This document shows positions 1 to 11,289 of a DNA stretch of 64,000 bases, piece after piece. Numbering within the stretch: the first letter of the stretch is position 1; every line of letters starts with the position of its first letter. Source of the stretch: an uncultured Bacteroidota bacterium (GTDB lineage: Bacteria > Bacteroidota > Bacteroidia > Flavobacteriales > Flavobacteriaceae); assembly GCA_902598295.1 (NCBI GenBank), contig CACKBA010000001.1, positions 55,498 through 119,497 of the forward strand, given 5' to 3'. A program made the translations under genes and the position numbers. Under the pieces are notes generated by a model. That model was not told where the DNA came from, searched no databases, and was given only the letters and a program-made list of their open reading frames with translations.

Positions 1-1090
1 AGAAATTAATACCCTTAAAGTACTCATTGCCCTCCCAAAGCAATTTTTTTTCAGATTCATTTAACTTAAAATAGGGTCTGTGTATTGGAAAATTGAATTT
101 TTGTGAATTATTTACAAGTAAGTCTTTATACTTACTAAGTTTTTGCCCTCTCCACGGAGCTATGCATTCTTCATAAACTGAAAGACCAGTATTAGGAATT
201 ACTAGTTCAGGGTCAATTCCCATTATATCGCCATATCCATTACAATTACTACAAGCTCCATATGGATTATTAAAACTGAATAAATGTTCAGTTGGTTTCA
301 TAAACTTTATACCATCTTGTTCAAATTTTTTTGAAAATACTTTATAATGATTATCCTTTAAACTTTTAATGTACATTTCATCATTACCTTGATAAAATGC
401 ATTTTCAATTGAGTCCGTTATTCGGTCTGAATAATCTTTGTCAGTTTTATAAATTGACCTATCAACAACTAGAAAGAGGTTTTCTTTTTTCTCTGAAATA
501 AAATCTTCAATCTGATAGATTTTTCCGTCTGATTCAATACGAGCATAACCCTCATCTGAAAATAATTTAAGATATTTTTGTAAACCAATACTTTCAGGAC
601 AAAAGAGTTTTGCCATTATTAAAAACTTATCTCCTTCACAAAAAGTATTTATATAGTTGACAACTGTGCTGACATTATCTTTAACAACTTCTTGGTTTGT
701 AATTGGGCTATATGTTTTACCAACTCTTGAATATAACAACTTTATGTAATCATAAATTTCTGAGCTTGTACCAACTGTAGACCTCGGGTTTGAATTATTT
801 ACTTTTTGCTCAATAGCAATTGCAGGAGATAATCCTTGTATTTTTTTAACTTTCGGCTTTTTAATTTTTCCAAGAAATTGTCTTGCATAAGATGATAAGC
901 TTTCGATGAATCTTCTTTGACCTTCTGCAAATATTGTGTCGAAAGCTAAACTTGATTTACCAGACCCCGAAAGACCTGTAATAACTATTAATTTTTTCTT
1001 TGGAATATTAACATTTATATTTTTAAGATTATGCATCTCTGCACCTTCAATTGTTATTTGCTCTTTTATTTTTTTTTCTTTAACAGACAT
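1..1090 (-). CDS. uvrA: UvrABC system protein A, N-terminal part (runs off left edge)
   Basis: Reverse-strand translation MSVKEKKIKEQITIEGAEMHNLKNINVNIPKKKLIVITGLSGSGKSSLAFDTIFAEGQRRFIESLSSYARQFL...; Walker A GLSGSGKSS and UvrA signature. Confidence 0.95.
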   Translation of the reverse strand, partial: MSVKEKKIKEQITIEGAEMHNLKNINVNIPKKKLIVITGLSGSGKSSLAFDTIFAEGQRRFIESLSSYARQFLGKIKKPKVKKIQGLSPAIAIEQKVNNSNPRSTVGTSSEIYDYIKLLYSRVGKTYSPITNQEVVKDNVSTVVNYINTFCEGDKFLIMAKLFCPESIGLQKYLKLFSDEGYARIESDGKIYQIEDFISEKKENLFLVVDRSIYKTDKDYSDRITDSIENAFYQGNDEMYIKSLKDNHYKVFSKKFEQDGIKFMKPTEHLFSFNNPYGACSNCNGYGDIMGIDPELVIPNTGLSVYEECIAPWRGQKLSKYKDLLVNNSQKFNFPIHRPYFKLNESEKKLLWEGNEYFKGINF

Positions 1091-1091
1091 T

Positions 1092-2294
1092 TTATTTAAC
1101 AATCCAAATATATGGGTCTATGGCTTTTGTGTTATTGAAAATACTAAACTGTAATGTTGATTTAGAACCGTCTTTTGGATTAAATACTTTTCCTATTTTT
1201 TGCAAAGCAGTAACATTTTCTCCCTTTTCAACATAAACTTCAGCAATATTTTTGTAGGCTGTAATATAACTTCCGTGTTGAATCAATACAGTAATATTGC
1301 TACCCTTAAACTTTAGTATTGATAATACTACTCCATTAAACACTGTTCTTATTTCAGCGTCTTTTGTAGTAGCAATAACCAATCCGTTGCTTTGAATTTT
1401 GGTTGTTCTGACAACAGGGTGGGGTTGTAATCCGAATTTTTGGATAATCGCGCCTCTCTCTACGGGCCAAGGCAAATTACCCTGGTTTGCGCTAAACTTT
1501 TCAGAAAGAGCCCTTGCTTCAGGTGTTAATTTAAATATGTTATTATTCGGTTCATTATTAGATTTTCTGATAGCTTCTTTTATTAGGCGATCGATTTCTT
1601 TATCAAGGTTTTTTGATATTTTTTGCTTTTCGTCTATTTGATTTTTATATGATATTTCTTTTCGTTTGAGACCAGTAATCATTAGTTCTTTTGAGTTTTC
1701 TTCGACTTTGAGTTTTTTTCTGCTTTGCTGGTTTTGTTTTAATAATTTGTTTTTTTGGGTCTTCAATGAATTTAAATCTTCCACTTTTTTAGCCAGTAAC
1801 TTAACGGAGTTTGTAATTTTAAGAGCAACACTTTTTCTGTCTTTAGAAAACTGATTTATGTATCTGGAACGTTTTAATGCCTGTAAAAAATCCTCTGACG
1901 AAAGTAAAAACATTAACCTGGACTCTTTGAGCTTGCTTTTATAAGAATTATTAATCATTAATGCGTATTGTTCTCTAACTTTTTTTATCTCTTTATTAAG
2001 AAAGTCAATTGAGTCATTTTTTTTATCAATTTCCGTTGTAACCATATTAATTTGCTGATTAGTTAATTTGATTAACTCCTCATTTTTTGAGATTTTGATT
2101 GCTAAGTTTTCTAAATCGTTGTATGCAATTTTAGTTGTCCTGGAATTGTTAAACAACAAGGAGTTTATATTCTCTATTTCTTTTTTAATTATTAACCTTT
2201 GATTTTCAAGTTGTTTAATTTTAGGGGTTTGTGAAAAGGTTGTGCTGCAAAAGAAAACTATAGATATTAGACAATATGATTTGAGTTTTGACAA
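1092..2294 (-). CDS. EnvC-like murein hydrolase activator, coiled coil plus degenerate LytM/M23 domain
   Basis: Signal peptide, long coiled coil, C-terminal LytM-like domain without intact HxGxD/HLH metal ligands. Confidence 0.8.
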   Translation of the reverse strand: MSKLKSYCLISIVFFCSTTFSQTPKIKQLENQRLIIKKEIENINSLLFNNSRTTKIAYNDLENLAIKISKNEELIKLTNQQINMVTTEIDKKNDSIDFLNKEIKKVREQYALMINNSYKSKLKESRLMFLLSSEDFLQALKRSRYINQFSKDRKSVALKITNSVKLLAKKVEDLNSLKTQKNKLLKQNQQSRKKLKVEENSKELMITGLKRKEISYKNQIDEKQKISKNLDKEIDRLIKEAIRKSNNEPNNNIFKLTPEARALSEKFSANQGNLPWPVERGAIIQKFGLQPHPVVRTTKIQSNGLVIATTKDAEIRTVFNGVVLSILKFKGSNITVLIQHGSYITAYKNIAEVYVEKGENVTALQKIGKVFNPKDGSKSTLQFSIFNNTKAIDPYIWIVK

Positions 2295-2321
2295 TTTTAG
2301 AAATTCGAATCTATCAATATA

Positions 2322-2759
2322 TCAATTAGTACCGGTACTACCAAACCCGCCTGAAGATCTTTTTGTTGTTTTTAACTCTACAGAATTTTCCCAATTAGCT
2401 TTAATTATCGATGTAAAAACAAGCTGAGCAATTCTATCAGATGGATTTATTTGAAATGGAGTTTTTGATGAGTTAAATAATATTACCCCTATTTCTCCTC
2501 TGTAATCTGCATCTATTGTGCCTGGTGAATTTAAAACTGTGATGCCTTTTTTTAATGCAAGTCCACTTCGAGATCTAATCTGGGCTTCATATTGCTCCGG
2601 AATTTCTAAAAATATTCCTGTAGGAACCAACAATCTATCGCCAGGGTGCAAGGTGATTTGAGAAGGAATGAAAGCTCTAAGGTCCATACCTGATGACCCG
2701 CTTGTTTGGTAAGATGGATTTTGATTATTAGACTTGTTGATTATCTTAATTTTCATCAA
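2322..2759 (-). CDS. dut: dUTP diphosphatase
   Basis: SSGMDLRA, RSRSGLALKKGI, GTIDADYRGEIG, RIAQLV, RSSGGFGSTG motifs. Confidence 0.95.
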   Translation of the reverse strand: MMKIKIINKSNNQNPSYQTSGSSGMDLRAFIPSQITLHPGDRLLVPTGIFLEIPEQYEAQIRSRSGLALKKGITVLNSPGTIDADYRGEIGVILFNSSKTPFQINPSDRIAQLVFTSIIKANWENSVELKTTKRSSGGFGSTGTN

Positions 2760-3616
2760 CCATTCAGCGCTTCAGCTCCGGAAACAATTTCAAGAATTTC
2801 ATTTGTAATAGCCGCTTGCCTTGCTTTATTGTATGTCAAAACCAGTTCACTTTTCAACTCACTTGCATTATCTGTAGCTTTGTGCATTGCTGTCATTCTT
2901 GCACCATGCTCTCCCGCAAATGAATCCCTTATTGCTTTAAATAGTTGGATTTTTAATGACTTAGGCACCAAATCTGAAACGATTTGTTCCATAGAAGGTT
3001 CAAAAATATAATCAGATAAAGCTTCGGAATTAGTTGGTGCAGAGATCGGTAGAAATTGCTCGGAAATCGTTGTTTGATTAGCGGCATTCTTAAAAGTATT
3101 ATAAATAAGTTCTACGTGGTCGTACTCCCCGTTTGAAAATAATTCTATTACAGTATCAACAATTTCTGACGTCTCATCATAATTAATATTCTCAAAAATA
3201 TTACTGTGATTTGAGATTACCTTTTCTGTTTTAGATATTATATCGTTTGCTTTTTTTCCAATGATTAAGAAACTGAAATTTGACTTTGAAAAACGTGGTT
3301 CATTTTTCATTTTGACAGCTTTCTTAATAACATTAGAATTGAATGCACCACAAAGTCCTTTGTTTGAACAAATTGGAATTAAAAGAACATTTTTAATGGT
3401 TCTGTTTTCTGACAACTGAGACACACTGGAGGATGAGATTATTTCATGGAAACTTGACATTAATTCACCTAGTTTTTCAGAATAAGGCCTCATCGCAGTA
3501 ACTGCATCTTGTGCTTTTTTTAACTTAGCTGCCGAAACCATTTTCATTGCACTAGTAATCTTCATTGTTGAGGTTACTGATGAAATTCGGTTTCTTATCT
3601 CTTTTAAATTAGGCAT
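2756..3616 (-). CDS. atpG: F0F1 ATP synthase subunit gamma
   Basis: MPNLKEIRNRISSVTSTMKITSAMKMVSAAKL; C-terminal YNKARQAAITNEILEIVSGAEAL. Confidence 0.96.
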   Translation of the reverse strand: MPNLKEIRNRISSVTSTMKITSAMKMVSAAKLKKAQDAVTAMRPYSEKLGELMSSFHEIISSSSVSQLSENRTIKNVLLIPICSNKGLCGAFNSNVIKKAVKMKNEPRFSKSNFSFLIIGKKANDIISKTEKVISNHSNIFENINYDETSEIVDTVIELFSNGEYDHVELIYNTFKNAANQTTISEQFLPISAPTNSEALSDYIFEPSMEQIVSDLVPKSLKIQLFKAIRDSFAGEHGARMTAMHKATDNASELKSELVLTYNKARQAAITNEILEIVSGAEALNG

Positions 3617-3621
3617 GAAAA

Positions 3622-5199
3622 TTATTCATAAGATGATGTTAGGTCTGCTGCTACGCTTTCCAGGGTTGATAAAACATTGTCCGTAAGTTTACCTTGTTTA
3701 ATCGTATCTAAAGTTTTTCTATGTTTTAAGTTCATAAGCTCTAAAAAATTCTTTTCAAACTCTTTGATTTTATCTACGGGCACAGATTTTAAAAGATTTT
3801 TTGACCCTAAGTATATAATTGCTACTTGATTTTCGACAGTAAATGGGTCATTTTGCGCTTGCTTTAAAATTTCAACATTTCTTTTCCCTTTTTCGATTAC
3901 ACTTAGTGTTACAGGATCTAAATCAGATCCAAATTTTGCAAATGCTTGTAATTCCCTAAATTGAGCTTGATCAAGTTTTAAAGTACCTGCAACTTTTTTC
4001 ATTGATTTAATCTGAGCTGAACCTCCAACTCTTGAAACAGAGATACCAACATTAATTGCAGGTCTTACTCCTGAGTTAAATAGATCTGATTCAAGAAAAA
4101 TTTGTCCATCTGTAATAGAAATAACATTTGTGGGTATATATGCAGAAACATCTCCTGCCTGTGTCTCTATAACTGGTAATGCAGTCAATGAACCGCCTCC
4201 TTTTACGACTGGTCTCAAACTTTCGGGGAGGTCATTCATTTTTTTTGCAATGCCATCATCATTGATAACTTTAGCTGATCTCTCCAGTAGTCTTGAGTGT
4301 AAATAAAAAACATCCCCAGGATATGCTTCACGACCCGGCGGCCTTCTCAAAAGAAGTGAAACTTCTCTATATGCAACAGCTTGCTTTGATAAATCATCGT
4401 AAATAATTAGTGCAGGTCTTCCGGTATCTCTAAAATACTCCCCAATTGCAGCACCTGCGAAAGGGGCGTAAACTTGCATGGGAGCTGGATCGGAGGCGTT
4501 TGCAGCTACTATGGTTGTATAAGAGAGTGCTCCTTTTTCTTCAAGGGTTTTTGCTATTCCTGCAACTGTAGATGCTTTTTGACCAATTGCAACATAAATA
4601 CAATACACAGGCTCTCCAGCATCATAAAATTCTTTTTGATTGATTATTGTATCAATACATACAGTTGTTTTTCCAGTTTGTCTATCTCCAATCACCAACT
4701 CTCTTTGGCCTCTTCCAACAGGTATCATTGCATCAATCGATTTTATTCCTGTCTGTAGAGGTTCATTAACGGGTTGTCTGTATATCACACCTGGCGCTTT
4801 TCTTTCAAGAGGCATCTCATACATTTTACCTTTAATTTTTCCCTTACCATCAATTGGTTCTCCAAGTGTATTAACAACCCTGCCCACAACACCATCACCA
4901 ACATTAATCGAGGCGATTCGTTCAGTTCTTTTTACAGTATCCCCTTCTTTTACATCCTTAGATGGACCTAAAAGTACTACACCTACATTGTCCTCTTCAA
5001 GATTTAGTACAATACCTTCCATGCCATTTTCAAACTTCACCAATTCTCCATATTGTACATTTGAAAGACCGTAAACCCTGGCTATTCCATCTCCTACTTG
5101 AAGAACGGTTCCGACCTCTGCTAGTGATGGTCCAATATCGGATCCTGTTAATTGTTTTTTTATAATTGCTGATATTTCAGCTGGTTTTATATCTGCCAT
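3622..5199 (-). CDS. atpA: F0F1 ATP synthase subunit alpha
   Basis: GDRQTGKT P-loop, full-length alpha subunit. Confidence 0.98.
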   Translation of the reverse strand: MADIKPAEISAIIKKQLTGSDIGPSLAEVGTVLQVGDGIARVYGLSNVQYGELVKFENGMEGIVLNLEEDNVGVVLLGPSKDVKEGDTVKRTERIASINVGDGVVGRVVNTLGEPIDGKGKIKGKMYEMPLERKAPGVIYRQPVNEPLQTGIKSIDAMIPVGRGQRELVIGDRQTGKTTVCIDTIINQKEFYDAGEPVYCIYVAIGQKASTVAGIAKTLEEKGALSYTTIVAANASDPAPMQVYAPFAGAAIGEYFRDTGRPALIIYDDLSKQAVAYREVSLLLRRPPGREAYPGDVFYLHSRLLERSAKVINDDGIAKKMNDLPESLRPVVKGGGSLTALPVIETQAGDVSAYIPTNVISITDGQIFLESDLFNSGVRPAINVGISVSRVGGSAQIKSMKKVAGTLKLDQAQFRELQAFAKFGSDLDPVTLSVIEKGKRNVEILKQAQNDPFTVENQVAIIYLGSKNLLKSVPVDKIKEFEKNFLELMNLKHRKTLDTIKQGKLTDNVLSTLESVAADLTSSYE

Positions 5200-5202
5200 A
5201 AT

Positions 5203-5748
5203 TTATTGTGTTGATGTGTTTAAAAACTCTTGCTCTAAATTTTTCAATTGTTGTTTAAAGCTAGCATCATATTGCTTATCGCCCACTTTTAGTATAAAGC
5301 CTCCAATTAGGTTTTTATCTACTTTATTCGTGAGATGTACATTTTTAGATGTTAAAGATTCTACCTTAGATTTGATTTCCGCCAGCAGTTCATCTGAGAG
5401 TTTAGCAACTGAAACTAAAATAACATTTTGGTTGCCCATTTTTTCATTGTAAAGATGAACAAAGCACTTAGCGACATCGTCAAACAAATCGATACGCCCA
5501 CTATTCATAAGATGATAAAGCAGATTTGTTGAGTTGGTTGACAAATGAGGAAACACCATTTTCAGAGTTTCTGCTTTGTCCGTGTCTTTTATAACTTTTG
5601 AGTCGATAAACAGTTTTAGCTCCTGTGATTGTTCAAAGGCTCTTTTGACGGAGTTCATGTCTTTAAACATTATCCCTAAATCATTTTCTGATTCTGTAAT
5701 GCTCAAAAAAGCTTTTGCATATCTATTTGCAGCTCGAGTGTTTATCAT
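5203..5748 (-). CDS. atpH: F0F1 ATP synthase subunit delta
   Basis: RAANRYAKAFL; position in atp operon. Confidence 0.92.
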   Translation of the reverse strand: MINTRAANRYAKAFLSITESENDLGIMFKDMNSVKRAFEQSQELKLFIDSKVIKDTDKAETLKMVFPHLSTNSTNLLYHLMNSGRIDLFDDVAKCFVHLYNEKMGNQNVILVSVAKLSDELLAEIKSKVESLTSKNVHLTNKVDKNLIGGFILKVGDKQYDASFKQQLKNLEQEFLNTSTQ

Positions 5749-6245
5749 TTAAGTTTAACGTCTTTTATTAATTCTTTTACAATTTTCATTTGTTTATCGT
5801 CATCTGAAAGCTTTTCTTTAATAAGCTTTTCAGCAATTTCAATTGATAGTGTAGCTACTTGTTTTTTAATTTCTGAAACAGCAGCTTCTTTTTCAGACTT
5901 TATAGAGTCATTGGCATTGTCAATGATTTTCTGAGCTTCAGTTTTTGCCTCAGACTTAGCCTCTTCCAAAATTGACTTCTTAAGGTTACTCGCTTCTTTT
6001 AAGATATTATCGCGTTCAATTTTTGCTTCTTTAAGAACCTTGTCATTACTGGCTTTTAGGGTCTTTATTTCTTCTCTTGCTTTTTCAGCAGACTCTAAAG
6101 CGTTTTTTATACCTTCCTCTCTATCATTAATTGTATTAAGTATAGGAGTCCATGCATATTTTTTCAACAACCAGATTAGTAACAAGAATATCACGGTTTG
6201 CCAAAAAAACAAACCAATTGAAAACTCTTCAATTAATTTTTCCAT
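5745..6245 (-). CDS. atpF: F0F1 ATP synthase subunit b
   Basis: N-terminal TM plus charged helix; operon position. Confidence 0.93.
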   Translation of the reverse strand: MEKLIEEFSIGLFFWQTVIFLLLIWLLKKYAWTPILNTINDREEGIKNALESAEKAREEIKTLKASNDKVLKEAKIERDNILKEASNLKKSILEEAKSEAKTEAQKIIDNANDSIKSEKEAAVSEIKKQVATLSIEIAEKLIKEKLSDDDKQMKIVKELIKDVKLK

Positions 6246-6260
6246 ATGAGTTAAAAATTA

Positions 6261-6467
<207 letters not shown>

Positions 6468-6482
6468 TTAAATTTATTCATC

Positions 6483-7568
6483 TTAATGTTCAGTTTCACC
6501 ATGCTCCTCTACAGCAAATCCAAAATACAAAGCAGATAGCATAGTAAAAATGTACGCTTGTAATAACGCTACTAAAATTTCAATAATTGAAATGAAAAAA
6601 GCAAGCACAAAAGACAAGCTACTCCCAATCCAATTTTGAAAAACAAACATCAACCCTATTAGGCTGTACAGCACGATATGTCCAGCCTGAATGTTTGCAT
6701 ATAAACGTATTAGTAGTGAAAAAGGCTTTATAAATAAGCCTAAAAATTCGATTGGTGCCAATATTATTTTTAGTGGAATTGGCACACCCGGCATCCAGAA
6801 AATATGACCCCAATAATTTTTATTTGCTGTTAGGTTTGTAAGTAAAAACGTCAATAAGGCCAACGAAAATGTTACCGCTATGTTTCCCGTTACATTAACA
6901 CCTAATGGAGTTAATCCCAACATGTTCAAAAACCAAATGAAGAAAAAAACAGTTAGCAAATAACTCATGTAGTTTTTATACTTTTTTTCTCCAATTCCAG
7001 GTATTGCAATTTCATCCCTGACATATAAAATTATGGGTTCTAAGAACCTACCTATCCCAGCAGCAATGCCGTTATTTGTTGAGTATGATCTCGCAAGTGA
7101 GTTAAATAAAAATAACATCAAAAAAGAAACGAGAAGGATAGTAACAATATTTTTTGTAATTGAAAAGTCCAAAGGTTTTTCGTTTGTGATTTTACCATTT
7201 TCGTCTTTCAAAATATCACCATTAGCATTTGTTTTGTAGATTTTATTATTGTCATAATTCATTCTATAAAAACTTTCATTGTCGGCCACTACCTCTTTGC
7301 CATGTTTAAAATCAGAAGACATAAAAATCTTAAGACCATTATCGTACAGAATCACAGGCAAAGGGAGCTCTATATAAACTTTTTTACCATCAGCTTTTGT
7401 GTATGATGTTAAATAAAAACTGTGAGAGTCTTTTAGGTGATGGGTTATGTATTTTTTTATCTCTGTTTTTTTGTCTTTCTTTTCAACCGAAGATTCTGCG
7501 GAAAAAGCAGTACAAAAAGCAAGTGTTGAAAATAGAGTTACAAAGAGAAATTTTTTTGAAAAAAACAT
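6483..7568 (-). CDS. atpB: F0F1 ATP synthase subunit a (long Bacteroidota-type N-terminus)
   Basis: C-terminal FSLLIRLYANIQAGHIV; ~100 aa N-terminal extension typical of the phylum. Confidence 0.95.
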   Translation of the reverse strand: MFFSKKFLFVTLFSTLAFCTAFSAESSVEKKDKKTEIKKYITHHLKDSHSFYLTSYTKADGKKVYIELPLPVILYDNGLKIFMSSDFKHGKEVVADNESFYRMNYDNNKIYKTNANGDILKDENGKITNEKPLDFSITKNIVTILLVSFLMLFLFNSLARSYSTNNGIAAGIGRFLEPIILYVRDEIAIPGIGEKKYKNYMSYLLTVFFFIWFLNMLGLTPLGVNVTGNIAVTFSLALLTFLLTNLTANKNYWGHIFWMPGVPIPLKIILAPIEFLGLFIKPFSLLIRLYANIQAGHIVLYSLIGLMFVFQNWIGSSLSFVLAFFISIIEILVALLQAYIFTMLSALYFGFAVEEHGETEH

Positions 7569-7627
7569 TCCAGATTTTCTGTAAAATATATGCCTGCAAA
7601 GTTAGAACAATTAGTTAGAAAATAAAG

Positions 7628-7861
7628 CTATTTGTGAAGTTTATTTACTTGCTTATAAACAATATAAAACGCTAGAATAAACCCTAAAAAAGTTAATGAA
7701 AACGTGAATAGTTTGTCAAAATTATAGTATGCATCCAACCATTTTCCAAGTCTGGAAAACAGGAACATAATAATCCCCATTTCAAAACTAATTACAACAA
7801 AAACCAATAAAGGATTAGGCTGTTTTTTCAGACTGTGGTTTGTTTTCAGTTTTGCCTTCAA
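7628..7861 (-). CDS. AtpZ/AtpI family small membrane protein
   Basis: 77 aa, two TMs, upstream of atpB. Confidence 0.75.
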   Translation of the reverse strand: MKAKLKTNHSLKKQPNPLLVFVVISFEMGIIMFLFSRLGKWLDAYYNFDKLFTFSLTFLGFILAFYIVYKQVNKLHK

Positions 7862-8219
7862 CAGCCTTTAACTGTTTTCCTGATTTCATTGATATTGAAG
7901 CGTCTACCTGAGCGCCTTCCTCAACTGAGAGTTTTCCAGTAATGATATCCCCTTGAATTAATGATTCTGACATTAATGAAAGAACTTCAATAACTTCAAT
8001 TTTTCCTGATATTGATCCAGAAATATCTGCGTTAGAACAATTGATTTTGCCATTAATTTTACCCGATTTTCCGACAACAACTTTTCCTGTGGTTGTGATA
8101 TTTCCCTCAACAACACCATCAATCCTAAAGTCTGCCTCCGAGAAAATGTCTCCTATAATTTTTGTTGATGATTCAATAATATCAACAGAGGGTGATGAAA
8201 AAAACTTATTATCTGCCAT
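7815..8219 (-). CDS. Bactofilin (polymer-forming cytoskeletal protein)
   Basis: DFRIDGVVEGNITTTGKVVVGKSGKINGKINCSNADISGSISGKIEV beta-helix repeats. Confidence 0.9.
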   Translation of the reverse strand: MADNKFFSSPSVDIIESSTKIIGDIFSEADFRIDGVVEGNITTTGKVVVGKSGKINGKINCSNADISGSISGKIEVIEVLSLMSESLIQGDIITGKLSVEEGAQVDASISMKSGKQLKAVEGKTENKPQSEKTA

Positions 8220-8222
8220 AAT

Positions 8223-10565
8223 CTAATTTTTGGTTATATCTAATGTTTTAAATATCAGCATATTAATGTACTGGGGCGTCGAAAATACAAAATATTTATT
8301 GTTTGACAATATTTTTTTGTTTTGGGTAATTGAATTGGCAAACTTTTCAGCATCTACCCTATCAGCGAAACCATATTTCACCATTATATATGAATTGTTT
8401 TGATATGGTTCTTGAACGAAACCATACTTGTTTGATAGTTCTAATACACGGTCCCTGTTGTCAGCAAAAACCAAAACATACTGATTGTCATCATACAAAA
8501 CTTTATTTTTTTCTACAACACCCTGAATATGTTGGATTTTTTTAGAAAAATAGTCAGACATCTCAGGGTATAAAACACTGATATTTTTTAATTCTTTCAA
8601 ATACTCATTTGGTTTGTAAATCTTTCCAAATATATCCAACCTTTGTTCATACAAACTAAACCTAAAATCTCTGCTAGCCGACAAGTTAATTAACGAGTCG
8701 ATTACATTCAGCGCATGAAGGTGTTTGTTTGAAGAAATTGTTTCTTTTATGTTTTTTAACAAAGAGTCTTTGATGGTTTCCGATAAAATCTCTGATTGTT
8801 GATTACTTAGAAAATTTGCATATTGAGACTTAGGATAATTTGATGTAATAAAATTTTTAATCTCCAATGCTTTTTGTGGATTGCTTAATTGATTTGATGA
8901 ATATATTTGATATAAATAAAATTTGCTTTGAAGGTATTTTTTTTCGTCTACTTTTCCTTTTAATTCAACTTTTGACAAAGCCTCTTCAGAACTTGTTTTA
9001 TCATTGAAATACTCATATAAGTACAACCCCAACTTTGATAGATTTTCATTAGAAATATCTAGAAGGCTATCTTTTTCTTTTGTTGACCGCGGTAAGTCGT
9101 TGAACGATTTTAATTTTTTGTTAGGACTTTGTTTGATTTCATTTTGTAGACCTGCACTTAATGACTCGACAGAATTAACTCTCCAATTATCAACATTTGA
9201 GCGACTACCCCATTTGATTAAAAAAATCCTTTTTCCATTTTGGATAGCAAGACCATTATCAAAATAAAATGAACTAAGATTTTGATTTGAATAAGTAGTG
9301 TTTTTATCTAAAACTCTATTTGATTCTTTTTCTTTATTTAATAGAATTATATTGATTTCTTCATCGGAAAATTGGCTCATGTAAATTAATGAGTCGATTT
9401 CTTTGTTTTGTTTAACTAGGTCTGAGATTAAATTCAACTTCTCTCTTTGTTCATTTAAAACAAGGTATGACTTTGAATTGGTATCGTAATAAGTTATAAG
9501 TGTGTCCAAGTAATTTGATGAGCTCAAGTATTCTTTGTTTTTTAATTCATTTAAAAAAAGTTCATTATATGCATTAATAAACAAGTTTTTATCTTTTTCG
9601 TTAATTCTAATTGCCTGCTTTAAAAGTTTTTTTGCTTTGTCTTCTTCATTTATTAGCAATAGTTTTTTTGCGTTATAATAATTTATTCTTGGAACATGGT
9701 CAAAACTTCTTATGTCTGAGCTCAACTTCGTAAAATCATTTTCGTTTGATTCTTTGTTAAGGTTTAAGTTAAAAAGCTTGGAGTTAACTACTATACCTGA
9801 GGATTTATTCTTGTGCAGATTTATTGCTTTAGTGAAATAAACTTTTGATGAATCTTTTTGTCCCTTCTGCATGTATACTTGACCCAATATAAAACTTGAC
9901 CTTGCGTTCTGATTTTTATCCTTTGAAAAATTTATAGAACTTTTTAAGTTAAAAATTAATGAGTCGTATTCTTTGCTTGAATAATTAATTTCAGATTTTG
10001 CTAAATATAGTTTTGATTTATATTCGTTTGTAATTGACTCTTTATTTATTGCTTGGTCAACTATTGAGTGTGCCAAGTTTTTCTGTCCTAAATTAGAGTT
10101 AATTAATGCTTTCCAGTATATTGCTTCATACCAAACCTGTGATGTTTTTTCCTGTTTGGTTATGTAGTTAAATGCTTGTAATGAAGAAATAAACCTTTTA
10201 TCATAAAATCTAGATTTTCCTAATAGCAAATACGCTTTATTTATGTAATCAGAATCTAGGTTGTTTTCGTTTCCAAACTTTTGAATGACTTTTATTGCTT
10301 TTTCTTCAGATCTCGTAAAATTTTTTGTTGGATAGTCAGATTCAAGTTCCAAAACATTATTCTGCTTAATTGGAGGCAGAATTTCCCAATAGTTTTCAGT
10401 GTACAAATCTTCAAGCTTTTTTACTCCTTCATCAAGAAAAAGATTGCCATTATATAAAATATTGTATTTAGCTTTTATTGGTTTTAAAGAAATAAATGAT
10501 TCTTTTTTAGAGGAGCATGAAATAATTAATGCTGTAAAGAAAATAAAGCTAAGTCTTTTATACAT
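8223..10565 (-). CDS. TPR lipoprotein, SprE/PorW-like (gliding / type IX secretion)
   Basis: Lipobox LIISCSS, TPR repeats, length and synteny next to bactofilin/atp genes as in gliding Flavobacteriia. Confidence 0.6.
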   Translation of the reverse strand: MYKRLSFIFFTALIISCSSKKESFISLKPIKAKYNILYNGNLFLDEGVKKLEDLYTENYWEILPPIKQNNVLELESDYPTKNFTRSEEKAIKVIQKFGNENNLDSDYINKAYLLLGKSRFYDKRFISSLQAFNYITKQEKTSQVWYEAIYWKALINSNLGQKNLAHSIVDQAINKESITNEYKSKLYLAKSEINYSSKEYDSLIFNLKSSINFSKDKNQNARSSFILGQVYMQKGQKDSSKVYFTKAINLHKNKSSGIVVNSKLFNLNLNKESNENDFTKLSSDIRSFDHVPRINYYNAKKLLLINEEDKAKKLLKQAIRINEKDKNLFINAYNELFLNELKNKEYLSSSNYLDTLITYYDTNSKSYLVLNEQREKLNLISDLVKQNKEIDSLIYMSQFSDEEINIILLNKEKESNRVLDKNTTYSNQNLSSFYFDNGLAIQNGKRIFLIKWGSRSNVDNWRVNSVESLSAGLQNEIKQSPNKKLKSFNDLPRSTKEKDSLLDISNENLSKLGLYLYEYFNDKTSSEEALSKVELKGKVDEKKYLQSKFYLYQIYSSNQLSNPQKALEIKNFITSNYPKSQYANFLSNQQSEILSETIKDSLLKNIKETISSNKHLHALNVIDSLINLSASRDFRFSLYEQRLDIFGKIYKPNEYLKELKNISVLYPEMSDYFSKKIQHIQGVVEKNKVLYDDNQYVLVFADNRDRVLELSNKYGFVQEPYQNNSYIMVKYGFADRVDAEKFANSITQNKKILSNNKYFVFSTPQYINMLIFKTLDITKN

Positions 10566-10604
10566 CTGGATTAATTCTAAAATATTTCATATCATTGCAC
10601 GAAT

Positions 10605-10892
10605 ATGGCAGACACTACAAATGTAACAGTAATTTTAGATGATGAAAAACATGAGTTTGTCATTGATTCTGATAAAACTATCTTGGATGGTGCTTTAGAG
10701 AACGGAATTGATGCTCCACATTCATGTCAAGGGGGCATATGTACAACTTGTATTTGCAAGGTTGTTTCAGGTAAAGCTCAAATGGAGGATGAGTATGCGC
10801 TCTCTGATGAGGAGCAAGACGAAGGGCTTGTGCTTGCTTGTATTTCAAAACCATTAAGTGGTGAAATAATAATAGATTTTGATGATGTTTAA
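10605..10892 (+). CDS. 2Fe-2S ferredoxin
   Basis: CQGGICTTCICKV...LACISKP cysteine pattern of plant-type 2Fe-2S domain. Confidence 0.9.
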   Translation: MADTTNVTVILDDEKHEFVIDSDKTILDGALENGIDAPHSCQGGICTTCICKVVSGKAQMEDEYALSDEEQDEGLVLACISKPLSGEIIIDFDDV

Positions 10893-10909
10893 CCCGTCGT
10901 GCTTGTAAT

Positions 10910-11266
10910 TTAAATAAACCCTTGTTCTTCTAAAGTTTCATTAACCATCTCATTTATTGTTTTATTAAACCCGTAATAAACACCAAATAAAACCAGAATT
11001 AGCTCATATTTAAAAGGAATTGGAAGAATATCTGGCAAGTAGTATTCCTGCACAAAGTACCAGAAACTTAATGAAAGTGTGTGTTGTAACCTTAACAAAA
11101 AGCGCATACCTACTACCTGAGATTTATTAGACAACATACTAAGTGGTAGCGCCAAAATAACACAAGGGATATTAAGTATAGGACTAATTATTGATGCCGG
11201 CATAAATATTAACATTTGTGCTATAGGATTATTTTCCCATCTATCTTCGTCTTTCTTAAATTTCAT
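10910..11266 (-). CDS. Hypothetical membrane protein
   Basis: 118 aa ORF with hydrophobic segments. Confidence 0.5.
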   Translation of the reverse strand: MKFKKDEDRWENNPIAQMLIFMPASIISPILNIPCVILALPLSMLSNKSQVVGMRFLLRLQHTLSLSFWYFVQEYYLPDILPIPFKYELILVLFGVYYGFNKTINEMVNETLEEQGFI

Positions 11267-11289
11267 TTTTATACCACCTTGAGTACAAT

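Noticed and set aside
4640-5074. 144-aa + strand ORF
   Set aside because: Antisense to atpA; low-complexity S/P-rich shadow ORF
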